Both the position numbers and the translations under genes were made by a program. A DNA stretch of 64,000 nucleotides from Micromonospora sp. FIMYZ51 (lineage in GTDB: Bacteria; Actinomycetota; Actinomycetes; Mycobacteriales; Micromonosporaceae): NCBI RefSeq assembly GCF_038246755.1, contig NZ_CP134706.1, positions 186,001 through 250,000 on the forward strand, given 5' to 3'. The notes under the pieces are model-generated. The model had not been told where the DNA came from and searched no databases. It was given only the letters and a program-made list of their open reading frames with translations. Below, in pieces: positions 41,283 to 48,438 of the stretch (the stretch's first letter is position 1; each line of letters opens with the position of its first letter).

Positions 41283-43628
41283 GTGCACGGTACCCCCGAT
41301 CGACCGTTACCGGATGAGCGCTGGCGGATCCGGCGTACGGCCGACGACCTGGACCGGCTCGGTGAGACCGAGTCGATCTTCGCGTTGAGCAACGGCTGGC
41401 TGGGCTGGCGCGGCACCCTCGACGAGGGGCGGCCGTACGGCATGCCGGGCAGCTACCTCAACGGGTTCCACGAACGGCGGGAACTGAACCACCCCGAGGA
41501 GGGGTACGCCTTTCCGCAGTTCAGCGACACCGTGATCAGTCCGCCGAACGCCACGCTCATCCGAGCGTGGATCGGCGACGAGCCGCTGGACCTGCGGACC
41601 GGGACGCTGCGCAGCCACGAGCAGGTGCTCGACCTGCGGGCCGGCGTGCTCGAACGGTGCACCGAATGGGTCTCGCCGGCCGGGCACGGGGTGCGGATAC
41701 GCAGTACCCGCCTGGTGTCGCTGCCCCGTCGCCGGGTGGCCGCCGTCGACTGGACGGTGGAGCCCCTGGACGGGCCGGTCGAGCTGCGAATCTGCGCCGA
41801 CCTGCTGGCCAACGAACGGATCCCGGAACGCGACGACCCCCGGGCCGCCTCGGTGATCAACGAACCGCTGGCCGCCGAGCGGCACCACGCCGACGGCCTC
41901 GACGGGGTGCTGGTGCACCGCACCGAACACAGCGCACAGCGGGTCGCCGTCGCGGTCGCCCACCGGCCCTCGGCCCCGGATCACTTCGCCACCACCGTCG
42001 ACGCCACGCCGGACCGGATCCGGCTCACCCTCACCGGTGAGCTCGGGGCGGGCGAGCAGGCCCGGCTCACCAAGTTCGCCGCGTACGAGTGGACGCCTGT
42101 CGACGCGGTCTGCCCGGCCGACCTGGCCGACGAGGTCCTGGCCGAGGCCCAGGCTGCCCGATCGGACGGCTTCACCGCTCTGCTCGCCGCGCAGCGCGCC
42201 GCCCTGGACGTCGCCTGGCACACCGCCGACGTGCTGCTCGACGGCGACGAGGAGTTGCAGCGCGCCACCCGGTTCGCGCTGTTCCACCTGATCCAGGCGG
42301 GCCGGTCGGACGGTGACCGGACCATCCCCGCCAAGGGGCTGACCGGCAACGGCTACGACGGGCACGTGCTCTGGGACACCGAGGGGTACGTGTTGCCGGT
42401 GCTGACGTACCTCGCTCCCGACGTGGCCCGGTCGGCGTTGGCCTGGCGGCACGCCCACCTGGCACAGGCGATCGAACGGGCGGCGGAGCTGCGGCTGGCC
42501 GGGGCGACCTTCCCGTGGCGGACCATCGGTGGCGAGGAGTGCTCCGGCTACTGGCCGGCGAGCACCGCCGGCCTGCACGTCAACGCCGACATCGCCGACG
42601 CGGTGCTGCGCTACGTCACGGCCACCGGCGACGACGACTTCCTCGCCGGACCCGGACTCGACCTGCTGGTGCAGACCGCCCGACTGTGGCACCGCTTCGG
42701 GCACTTCACCGACGACGGCACCTTCCACATCTTCGGCGTCACCGGCCCCGACGAGTACGCGGCACTTGTCGACGACAACCTCTTCACCAACCTGATGGCC
42801 CGGCGGAACCTCTACGGCGCGGCCGACGCCGTGCAGCGGTACCCGGAAGCGGCGGCTCGGCTGGATGTCGACCCCGCCGAGGTGGCGGGCTGGCGGGCCG
42901 CGGCGGACGCGATGGCCAAGCCGTACGACCCGAAGCGCGAGGTGCACCAGCAGGCCGCCGGCTTCACCGACCAGCCGGAGTGGGACTTTGCGAACACCGG
43001 CGAAGACGAGTACCCGCTGCTGCTGCACTTCCCCTATCTGGAGCTGTACCGCCACCAGGTGGTCAAGCAGGCGGACCTGGTGTTGGCCATGCTGCGCTGC
43101 CCGAACGAGTTCACCGAGGCGGAGAAGGCGGCCAACTTCGCCTACTACGAGGCGCGTACCGTCCGGGACTCCTCGCTGTCGGCCGGGCCGCAGGCGGTGC
43201 TCGCCGCCGAGCTGGGCCACCTCGACCTGGCGTACGACCTGTTCGTCGAGACGGTGATGCAGGATCTGGCGGATCTCGGCGACAAGACCGGCGACGGGCT
43301 GCACCTGGCCGCGCTGGCCGGGGCGTGGCTGGCGCTGGTGCAGGGCTTCGGCGGACTGCGGGACGACCGGGAGCTGCTGTCGTTCGACCCCCGGCTGCCC
43401 GACCGGATCGACCGGCTGGCGTTCAGCCTCTGCTGGCACGGCCAGCGCCTACTTGTCACCCTGACCGCCGACGAGGCCCGCTACGAGCTGCCCGACGCCG
43501 ATCCCGGCACCGCCATCGACCTGTGGCACCACGGTGAGCGGGTGCGGGTGGCGGGCGGGGCACCGGTATCTCGGCCGATGCCTCCGGTGCCCGACTGGGG
43601 CCCTGCCCCCTGCGCGCCGAGGACTTAA
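41283..43628 (+). CDS. Glycoside hydrolase family 65 protein (disaccharide phosphorylase type)
   Basis: GTG 41283 has TGGAGG upstream and gives 781 aa, the usual GH65 length. ALSNGWLGWRGTLDEG lies in the N-terminal beta-sandwich. DGHVLWDTEGYVLPVL lies in the (alpha/alpha)6 barrel. GVTGPDEYAALVDDNLFTN contains the catalytic Glu, and a C-terminal small domain follows. GH65 enzymes phosphorolyse maltose, trehalose, kojibiose or similar alpha-glucosides. No beta-phosphoglucomutase lies next to it, so the substrate cannot be guessed. The TAA stop lies inside dispersed repeat copy B. Confidence 0.88.
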   Translation: MHGTPDRPLPDERWRIRRTADDLDRLGETESIFALSNGWLGWRGTLDEGRPYGMPGSYLNGFHERRELNHPEEGYAFPQFSDTVISPPNATLIRAWIGDEPLDLRTGTLRSHEQVLDLRAGVLERCTEWVSPAGHGVRIRSTRLVSLPRRRVAAVDWTVEPLDGPVELRICADLLANERIPERDDPRAASVINEPLAAERHHADGLDGVLVHRTEHSAQRVAVAVAHRPSAPDHFATTVDATPDRIRLTLTGELGAGEQARLTKFAAYEWTPVDAVCPADLADEVLAEAQAARSDGFTALLAAQRAALDVAWHTADVLLDGDEELQRATRFALFHLIQAGRSDGDRTIPAKGLTGNGYDGHVLWDTEGYVLPVLTYLAPDVARSALAWRHAHLAQAIERAAELRLAGATFPWRTIGGEECSGYWPASTAGLHVNADIADAVLRYVTATGDDDFLAGPGLDLLVQTARLWHRFGHFTDDGTFHIFGVTGPDEYAALVDDNLFTNLMARRNLYGAADAVQRYPEAAARLDVDPAEVAGWRAAADAMAKPYDPKREVHQQAAGFTDQPEWDFANTGEDEYPLLLHFPYLELYRHQVVKQADLVLAMLRCPNEFTEAEKAANFAYYEARTVRDSSLSAGPQAVLAAELGHLDLAYDLFVETVMQDLADLGDKTGDGLHLAALAGAWLALVQGFGGLRDDRELLSFDPRLPDRIDRLAFSLCWHGQRLLVTLTADEARYELPDADPGTAIDLWHHGERVRVAGGAPVSRPMPPVPDWGPAPCAPRT

Positions 43629-43680
43629 GGAAGGGCCCCTTGTTAACGCCTGCGGTAGAGGAAGGGCCCCCTATTAACAG
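43625..43680. repeat. Dispersed intergenic repeat, copy B
   Basis: Reverse-complement copy of the element at 16412-16467; 43626-43651 is identical over 26 bp and the rest diverges at several positions. It supplies the stop codon of the GH65 gene. Confidence 0.85.
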
Positions 43681-43723
43681 TTCGGCTCCGGTCGACAGTG
43701 CGGCTCCCGGCGACGGTCCCGGC

Positions 43724-43729
43724 TAGGGT
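43724..43729 (+). promoter_or_regulatory. -10-like hexamer TAGGGT, leaderless start at 43736
   Basis: TAGGGT, 6 nt, then the GTG of the acetyltransferase; no Shine-Dalgarno. Confidence 0.45.
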
Positions 43730-43735
43730 GCCCGG

Positions 43736-44227
43736 GTGCCTGCCGAACTGGAACGGCTCGCCGCCGAGCATGCCGACGCCTTGCTCGCGTTCGAGCTGGA
43801 GAACCGCGAGTGGTTCGCGCGTGCGGTGCCGGACCGGGGCGACGACTACTTCGCCCGGTTCGCCGACCGGCACGGTGCGCTCCTCGCCGAGCAGGCCACC
43901 GGCCGCTGTCACTTCCACCTCCTGGTCGAGGGCGCGGTGGTGCTGGGGCGGTTCAACCTGGTCGACGTCGCCGACGGCGAGGCCGAGTTGGGCTACCGGG
44001 TGGCGCGGCGGGTCGCCGGGCGTGGGGTGGCCACCGACGGCGTACGCCGCGTCGCCGCGCTCGCCCGGCAGGAGTACGGGCTGCGCCGACTGACCGCCCG
44101 CACCACGCTTGACAATCCAGCCTCGCTTGCGGTGCTCCGGCGTACCGGATTCGTCCCGGTCGGCGCGGCCACGGTCGACGGGCGTCCCGGGCTGCGGCAC
44201 GTGCTCGCGCTGGTCGCCGAGGATTGA
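43736..44227 (+). CDS. GNAT-family N-acetyltransferase (RimJ/RimL-like)
   Basis: The 163-aa product shows the GNAT order. FELENREWFARAVPDRGDDYF at the N terminus is typical of RimJ-like proteins. ADGEAELGYRVARRVAGRGVATDGVRRVAALA holds the acetyl-CoA pyrophosphate loop (R-x-x-G-x-G/A). LTARTTLDNPASLAVLRRTGF forms the final strand-helix. It may acetylate a protein N terminus or small amine. Its 3' end is 10 bp from the convergent DUF4386 gene. Confidence 0.85.
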   Translation: MPAELERLAAEHADALLAFELENREWFARAVPDRGDDYFARFADRHGALLAEQATGRCHFHLLVEGAVVLGRFNLVDVADGEAELGYRVARRVAGRGVATDGVRRVAALARQEYGLRRLTARTTLDNPASLAVLRRTGFVPVGAATVDGRPGLRHVLALVAED

Positions 44228-44237
44228 CGCACCGCAG

Positions 44238-44942
44238 TCACGCGGTGGTGGCCGGGTGGACCGGGGGAACGGCCACCGGCGGCAGCGCCTGCTGCCGTAC
44301 GCCCCGGATGATCAGGTAACCGAGGATCCAGAACTCGCCAACGGTGGCGGGGACCACGAGGAGATCCGCGACGGCTTCCGCGCCGGGGGCGAGGTACGCG
44401 ACGAAGGTGTGGAGCAGGTAGCCGGTGCCACCGACCACGAGGATCCAGCCGAGGATTCGGGGCAGCCATCCCGACCGGAGTACGCACCAGCCCATCGGCA
44501 CGAGCCAGAGCCCGAAGAAGAGTCCACCGACGGTCCAGAGATTGCCGCTGACCAGGTACAGCAGCTGGACGGTGTCGGCGGCGTCACCGACCGGCGTGCT
44601 CGCCACCTCGGTCGCGGTGGCGAGCAGTGCGGCGCTGCCCAGGATCGCGATGGCGTTGACCATGCCGAAGGCCGCGATGCTGCCGGCGGCGGTGCCGTCG
44701 ACGGTACGGAACAGCCGGTAGAACCCGACGGCGGTGCCCGCCTGCGTCAGTACGACGAGCAGTTCGAGGGCGATCGCGATGCGGGCCAGGGACTCGTGTT
44801 CGACGAGGTTGGCGAGGGTCGCTTCGGCGTTGCCGGCGACGAAGAGCTGTGGCCGGGTGATCAGGAAGCCGAGCGCGCCGCTGATGGCGAGGCTGAGGTA
44901 GCACAACCCGGTCACCCGGGCGGTACGGGTCAGGGGGTGCAT
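44238..44942 (-). CDS. DUF4386 family membrane protein
   Basis: The 234-aa product has about six hydrophobic helices, beginning RTARVTGLCYLSLAISGALGF. FVAGNAEATLANLVEHESLARIAIALEL matches the pattern of DUF4386 proteins, followed by GFYRLFRTVDG and GLWLVPMGWCVLRSGWLPRI. Function unknown. It is divergent from a TetR regulator, with palindromic operators in the intergenic region, so it is very likely the regulator's target. The ATG has GAGGAG upstream. Confidence 0.85.
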   Translation of the reverse strand: MHPLTRTARVTGLCYLSLAISGALGFLITRPQLFVAGNAEATLANLVEHESLARIAIALELLVVLTQAGTAVGFYRLFRTVDGTAAGSIAAFGMVNAIAILGSAALLATATEVASTPVGDAADTVQLLYLVSGNLWTVGGLFFGLWLVPMGWCVLRSGWLPRILGWILVVGGTGYLLHTFVAYLAPGAEAVADLLVVPATVGEFWILGYLIIRGVRQQALPPVAVPPVHPATTA

Positions 44943-44997
44943 GGTGGGCTCCTCGGGTTGCGGGTCGGCGCCGGCCGGCTCCGCCGCGACGACGGAG

Positions 44998-45030
44998 CCT
45001 TACGTTGTAAGGCAACCATACGACGTAAGG
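44998..45030. promoter_or_regulatory. Two 15-bp TetR operators
   Basis: CCTTACGTTGTAAGG (44998-45012) is a perfect 6-3-6 palindrome. CCATACGACGTAAGG (45016-45030) is a related imperfect copy matching at 12 of 15 positions. They are 18 bp apart between the divergent DUF4386 and TetR genes. Confidence 0.8.
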
Positions 45031-45052
45031 TAAAGGGAAGAGGGGGAGGTCG

Positions 45053-45742
45053 ATGGGGGCGAGAAAACCTCGGGAGCCGCTGAGTCGCGAGCGCGCCCTG
45101 GCGGCGGCGATCGCGCTTGTGGACGCGGAGGGGTTGCCGGCGCTGACGATGCGCCGGCTCGCCGCCGGACTCGGCGTCGAGGCGATGTCGCTCTACTACC
45201 ACCTGCCTGGCAAGGAGGGCCTGCTCGACGGCCTGATCGAGGCCGTCATCAGCGAGATCGAGGTGGCCGCCGCCCAGGCCGACGCGACGGCGGCCGGCAG
45301 CGACTGGCGTACCCGATTGCGGGGCCGCTTCCTCGCCGCACGAGCGGTGATGCTGCGGCATCCGTGGGCGCCTGCCCTGCTCAGTGCCCGTCCGAACATC
45401 CCCGCCGGGGTCTACACCTACTACGACCGGATCATCGCCACGCTGCTCGACGGCGGGTTCTCCTACCGCATCGCCCACCGGGCGGTGCACGCCTTCGGCA
45501 GCCTCGCGCTCGGCTTCGCCCAGGAGGTCTTCCGCCCGGCGGCGGCGGGTGGCGCGACCGACGTGGCGGTCGCCGAGGCGGAGTTGGCCGCGATGGCCGA
45601 GGCGCTGCCGCACCTGACCGCCATGGTCGCCGCCGAAGCCCACGACGCGGCGGACCCCACGCTCGGCTGGTGCGACAGTCAGGTCGAGTTCGAGTTCACT
45701 CTCGACCTGCTCTTCGACGGCCTGGAACGGGCTCGTGATTGA
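45053..45742 (+). CDS. TetR-family transcriptional regulator
   Basis: The 229-aa product has an N-terminal HTH (LSRERALAAAIALVDAEGL, then MRRLAAGLGVEAMSLYYHLPGKEGLLDGL) and a C-terminal domain of the TetR_C type (FRPAAAGGATDVAVAEAEL, FEFTLDLLFDGLERARD). ATG with GAGGGGGAGG upstream. It should repress its own gene and the divergent DUF4386 gene through the operators at 44998-45030. The inducer is unknown. Confidence 0.9.
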   Translation: MGARKPREPLSRERALAAAIALVDAEGLPALTMRRLAAGLGVEAMSLYYHLPGKEGLLDGLIEAVISEIEVAAAQADATAAGSDWRTRLRGRFLAARAVMLRHPWAPALLSARPNIPAGVYTYYDRIIATLLDGGFSYRIAHRAVHAFGSLALGFAQEVFRPAAAGGATDVAVAEAELAAMAEALPHLTAMVAAEAHDAADPTLGWCDSQVEFEFTLDLLFDGLERARD

Positions 45743-45841
45743 CGCCGCCGAATTAACTTCGCCGGCCTGTCAAGGGCATCGTCTTGAGATTGGCGAAAAC
45801 CCGGGACGCGGGCGAGGGGTCCGGCGGCATTGGCATTCGGC

Positions 45842-45847
45842 TAACCT
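45842..45847 (+). promoter_or_regulatory. -10-like hexamer TAACCT, leaderless start at 45854
   Basis: TAACCT, 6 nt, then the GTG of the histidine phosphatase gene. Confidence 0.45.
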
Positions 45848-45853
45848 GTTCCG

Positions 45854-46420
45854 GTGTCGACCGCGATCGTTTTCGAGACCCATTCCTGGAGCGAGGACAA
45901 TGAGCGCGGCGTCGCGACCGGCTGGTCGCCCGGCCGATTGGCGGAGCGGGGAAGGGAGTTGGCGGCGCAGCTCGGCGAGCGTCGTCGTGGCGACGGCATC
46001 GCTGCCGTCTTCACCTCCGACCTGCGCCGCTCGGTGGAGACGGCGGAACTCGCCTTCGCCGGCACCGGGATTCCCATCTTGCACGATTGGCGGCTGCGGG
46101 AGTGCGACTACGGTGCCCTGACCGGTATCCCCGCCATCGAGTTGCACCGGGGTCGGAAAGGCTATCTCGACAAGCCTTATCCCGGTGGCGAGAGCTGGCG
46201 GCAGGCCGTACACCGGGCCGCCCGTTTCCTCGCCGACCTGCCGACCCGATGGGACGGTTGCCGGGTCCTGGTCATCGGTCATGTGGCCACCCGCTGGGCG
46301 ATGGACCATTTCCTCGACGGCGTACCGATCGAGGAACTCATGGCCGCTGACTTCGGTTGGCGCGAGGGGTGGGAATACCACCTCACGGCACTGCCGGAAG
46401 CGCGGACCGCAGCGCCATGA
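45854..46420 (+). CDS. Histidine phosphatase (phosphoglycerate mutase-like) family protein
   Basis: The 188-aa product begins STAIVFETHSWSEDNERG. The His at position 10 matches the phospho-acceptor of the RHG motif, but the preceding residue is Thr instead of Arg. FTSDLRRSVETAELAF, RLRECDYG and the second catalytic His in VLVIGHVATRWAMDHFL are kept, so the fold and both His residues are present. Substrate unknown. It overlaps the convergent LysR gene by 38 bp and probably initiates leaderlessly. Confidence 0.82.
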   Translation: MSTAIVFETHSWSEDNERGVATGWSPGRLAERGRELAAQLGERRRGDGIAAVFTSDLRRSVETAELAFAGTGIPILHDWRLRECDYGALTGIPAIELHRGRKGYLDKPYPGGESWRQAVHRAARFLADLPTRWDGCRVLVIGHVATRWAMDHFLDGVPIEELMAADFGWREGWEYHLTALPEARTAAP

Positions 46421-47270
46421 CGCAGGCGTTCACCGCGGGATGGTCGCCCGCGCCGCGCCGATAGGCGATCCGGGTACGGCGGCGAATGCCCAGCGGTGCG
46501 AGGCGGACCCCGACGGGCGGCTGCTCGACGGCGAGCCGGGGCACCAACCCGACGCCCTGACCGGCGGCGACCAGGGCGAGCATCGCGGTGAAGTCGTCCG
46601 CGTGGTGGCGCACGGTCGGGCGGAATCCGGCCAGTTCACAGGCGTGCAGGGCGAGCGAGTGGCAGAGCGTGCCCTGACTGCCCACGATCCAGTCCGCGTC
46701 GCGTACCGACCGCAGCGGGTCGCCCTGCGGTTCGTCCGTGGCGGGCAGCGCGAGGAAGACCGTCTCGTCCAGCAGCGGCGTCGAGTCCAGCGCCGGGTCC
46801 GGCTCCACCGGCACGATGTCGTAATCGTGCACCAGAGCCACATCGAGGCGGCGTTCGCGCAGCGCCGCCGGCACGTGGACCGGGTCCAACTCGGTGACCA
46901 TCAGGTCCAGCGCGGGGTGGTCACGGGCCAGCGTGACCAGGGCGGGCAGCAGCACGGTACGCACGGCACTTGGGTACGCGCCGATGCGTACCGTGCCGGA
47001 GAGCCCGCCCCGCGCGGCGGCCAGCGTGGCGTCGGCCGCTTCCAGGGCGGCGAGCACCACCTCGGTGTGCCGGACCAGCGCCTCCCCGGTGGGGGTGAGG
47101 GTGAGCCGCCGTCCGGCGCGTTCCAACAGCGCGACGCCCGCCTCCCGTTGCAGCGCGGCGAGCTGCTGGGACACGGCGGACGGCGTGTAGGTGTGCGCGT
47201 CGGCGACGGCGGCGATGGTGCCGAGGCGGGCCAGATCCCGCAGCAACCGCAGGCGGCGGACGTCAAGCAT
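46383..47270 (-). CDS. LysR-family transcriptional regulator
   Basis: The 295-aa product has an N-terminal wHTH (RRLRLLRDLARLGTIAAVADA, SAVSQQLAALQREAGVALLERAGR) and a substrate-binding domain (GTVRIGAYPSAVRTVLLPALV, then VAAGQGVGLVPRLAVE). It is divergent from the DapA-like gene, which it probably controls. The ATG is preceded 6 nt upstream by TAAGCT, suggesting a leaderless mRNA. Confidence 0.88.
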   Translation of the reverse strand: MLDVRRLRLLRDLARLGTIAAVADAHTYTPSAVSQQLAALQREAGVALLERAGRRLTLTPTGEALVRHTEVVLAALEAADATLAAARGGLSGTVRIGAYPSAVRTVLLPALVTLARDHPALDLMVTELDPVHVPAALRERRLDVALVHDYDIVPVEPDPALDSTPLLDETVFLALPATDEPQGDPLRSVRDADWIVGSQGTLCHSLALHACELAGFRPTVRHHADDFTAMLALVAAGQGVGLVPRLAVEQPPVGVRLAPLGIRRRTRIAYRRGAGDHPAVNACVMALRSALPAVP

Positions 47271-47276
47271 CAGCTC

Positions 47277-47282
47277 AGCTTA
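47277..47282 (-). promoter_or_regulatory. -10-like hexamer TAAGCT, leaderless start at 47270
   Basis: On the minus strand TAAGCT is followed by 6 nt and the ATG of the LysR gene. Confidence 0.4.
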
Positions 47283-47340
47283 CGTATTCGTTGAGCAACC
47301 TGAACTGGTTCTTCACGGCCGGTCGCCGCAGGCTGAGGGC

Positions 47341-48228
47341 ATGACACCGACCGGCCTGTACGTGCCCCTGATCACGCCCTTCGACGAGCGCGGTGCCCTC
47401 GCCCTCGACGCGCTGACCGGGTTGGCCCACGAACTCCTCGCCGCCGGGGCCGCCGGACTGGTTGCCCTGGGCACCACCGGCGAACCGCACGCGCTCACCG
47501 ACGCCGAACGGCGCGGTGTGGTCGACGTGGCCGCCGCAGCGTGCCGCGAGCACCAGGCGGGCCTGCTGGTCGGCGCGCACACCGAGGAGGAACTGCGTGC
47601 CCTCGCCGGATGGCCCGAGGTCACCGCGGCACTCTGCCTGGTGCCGCCGTTCCTGCGGCCCGGCGCGGAGGCGGTGCTGGCACACTACGCCCGGCTGACC
47701 GAGGCGTCCCCGGTGCCGCTGGTCGCCTACCACGTGCCGTACCGCACCGGGCAGCAGCTTCCCGCCGAGATGCTGCGCCGGCTGGCCGGGCTGCCCGGCC
47801 TGGTCGGGATCAAGCACGCGGTCGGTGGCATCGACGCGGACACCGTCGCGCTCCTCGCCGACGTACCGCCCGGCTTCGCGGTGCTCGGCGGCGAGGACGC
47901 GTACGTCTCGGCGCTGCTGGCGCTCGGCGCGACCGGCGGCATCCTCGCCTCCGCGCACGTCGCCACGGCCGACTACGCCGCGCTGGTGGCGGCCTGGCGG
48001 GTCGGGGACGTGGCCCGCGCCCGGCCGCTCGGCCATCGGCTCGCCACCCTGTCCGCCGCGCTCTTCGCCGAGCCCAACCCGGCCATCATCAAGGCGGTGC
48101 TGCACGCCCAGGGACGCATCCCGACGCCGTACGTCCGCCCACCGCTGCTGCCCGCCACGCCGGCCGGTACGGCACGGGCCCTGGCCTGCCTGGACGAGCT
48201 GGCCACGGCACGGTTGACGACGGCCTGA
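47341..48228 (+). CDS. Dihydrodipicolinate synthase (DapA) family aldolase
   Basis: The 295-aa TIM-barrel protein starts MTPTGLYVPLITPFDERG and has LVALGTTGEPHALTDAER (phosphate/carboxylate-binding loop). The Schiff-base lysine lies in GLPGLVGIKHAVGG. VAYHVPYRT carries the conserved Tyr. With only one such gene visible beside a LysR regulator, it may be a catabolic aldolase (for example of a sugar acid or hydroxyproline derivative) rather than the lysine-pathway enzyme. The dapA role cannot be excluded. Confidence 0.85.
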   Translation: MTPTGLYVPLITPFDERGALALDALTGLAHELLAAGAAGLVALGTTGEPHALTDAERRGVVDVAAAACREHQAGLLVGAHTEEELRALAGWPEVTAALCLVPPFLRPGAEAVLAHYARLTEASPVPLVAYHVPYRTGQQLPAEMLRRLAGLPGLVGIKHAVGGIDADTVALLADVPPGFAVLGGEDAYVSALLALGATGGILASAHVATADYAALVAAWRVGDVARARPLGHRLATLSAALFAEPNPAIIKAVLHAQGRIPTPYVRPPLLPATPAGTARALACLDELATARLTTA

Positions 48229-48261
48229 CCGTCGTGCCAGCCGGCCCCACCGGCGCAAGGG

Positions 48262-48390
48262 GTGGCCCTGGCCGCGAAGCTCAGCCACAACATGCTGCTG
48301 CTCGCCGCGGTGCTCGGCCTGACCTGGCTCGTCGCGCGCCCCGCAGCCACGCCGCAGCCGACGGCGTCGCAGCGCCGGCAGGTGGACTGA
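48262..48390 (+). CDS. Candidate 42-aa single-pass membrane peptide
   Basis: GTG 48262 to TGA 48390 encodes a short basic N terminus (VALAAKLSHN), one hydrophobic helix (MLLLAAVLGLTWLVA) and a polar tail ending QRRQVD. Nearly every third codon position is G or C, as in real genes here, and the stop directly abuts a strong terminator at 48391. The frame is the same as the upstream aldolase, separated by its TGA and 11 codons. There is AAGGGG just before the GTG but the spacing is poor. I do not recognise a family. Confidence 0.4.
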   Translation: MALAAKLSHNMLLLAAVLGLTWLVARPAATPQPTASQRRQVD

Positions 48391-48423
48391 GGGCCCGCCC
48401 TCCCCGGTGCGGAGGGCGGGCCC
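48391..48423. terminator. Bidirectional 13-bp hairpin
   Basis: GGGCCCGCCCTCC (48391-48403) and GGAGGGCGGGCCC (48411-48423) are perfectly complementary with a 7-nt loop, located between convergent transcripts. Confidence 0.9.
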
Positions 48424-48438
48424 GTGGCTCCGTCGCGG

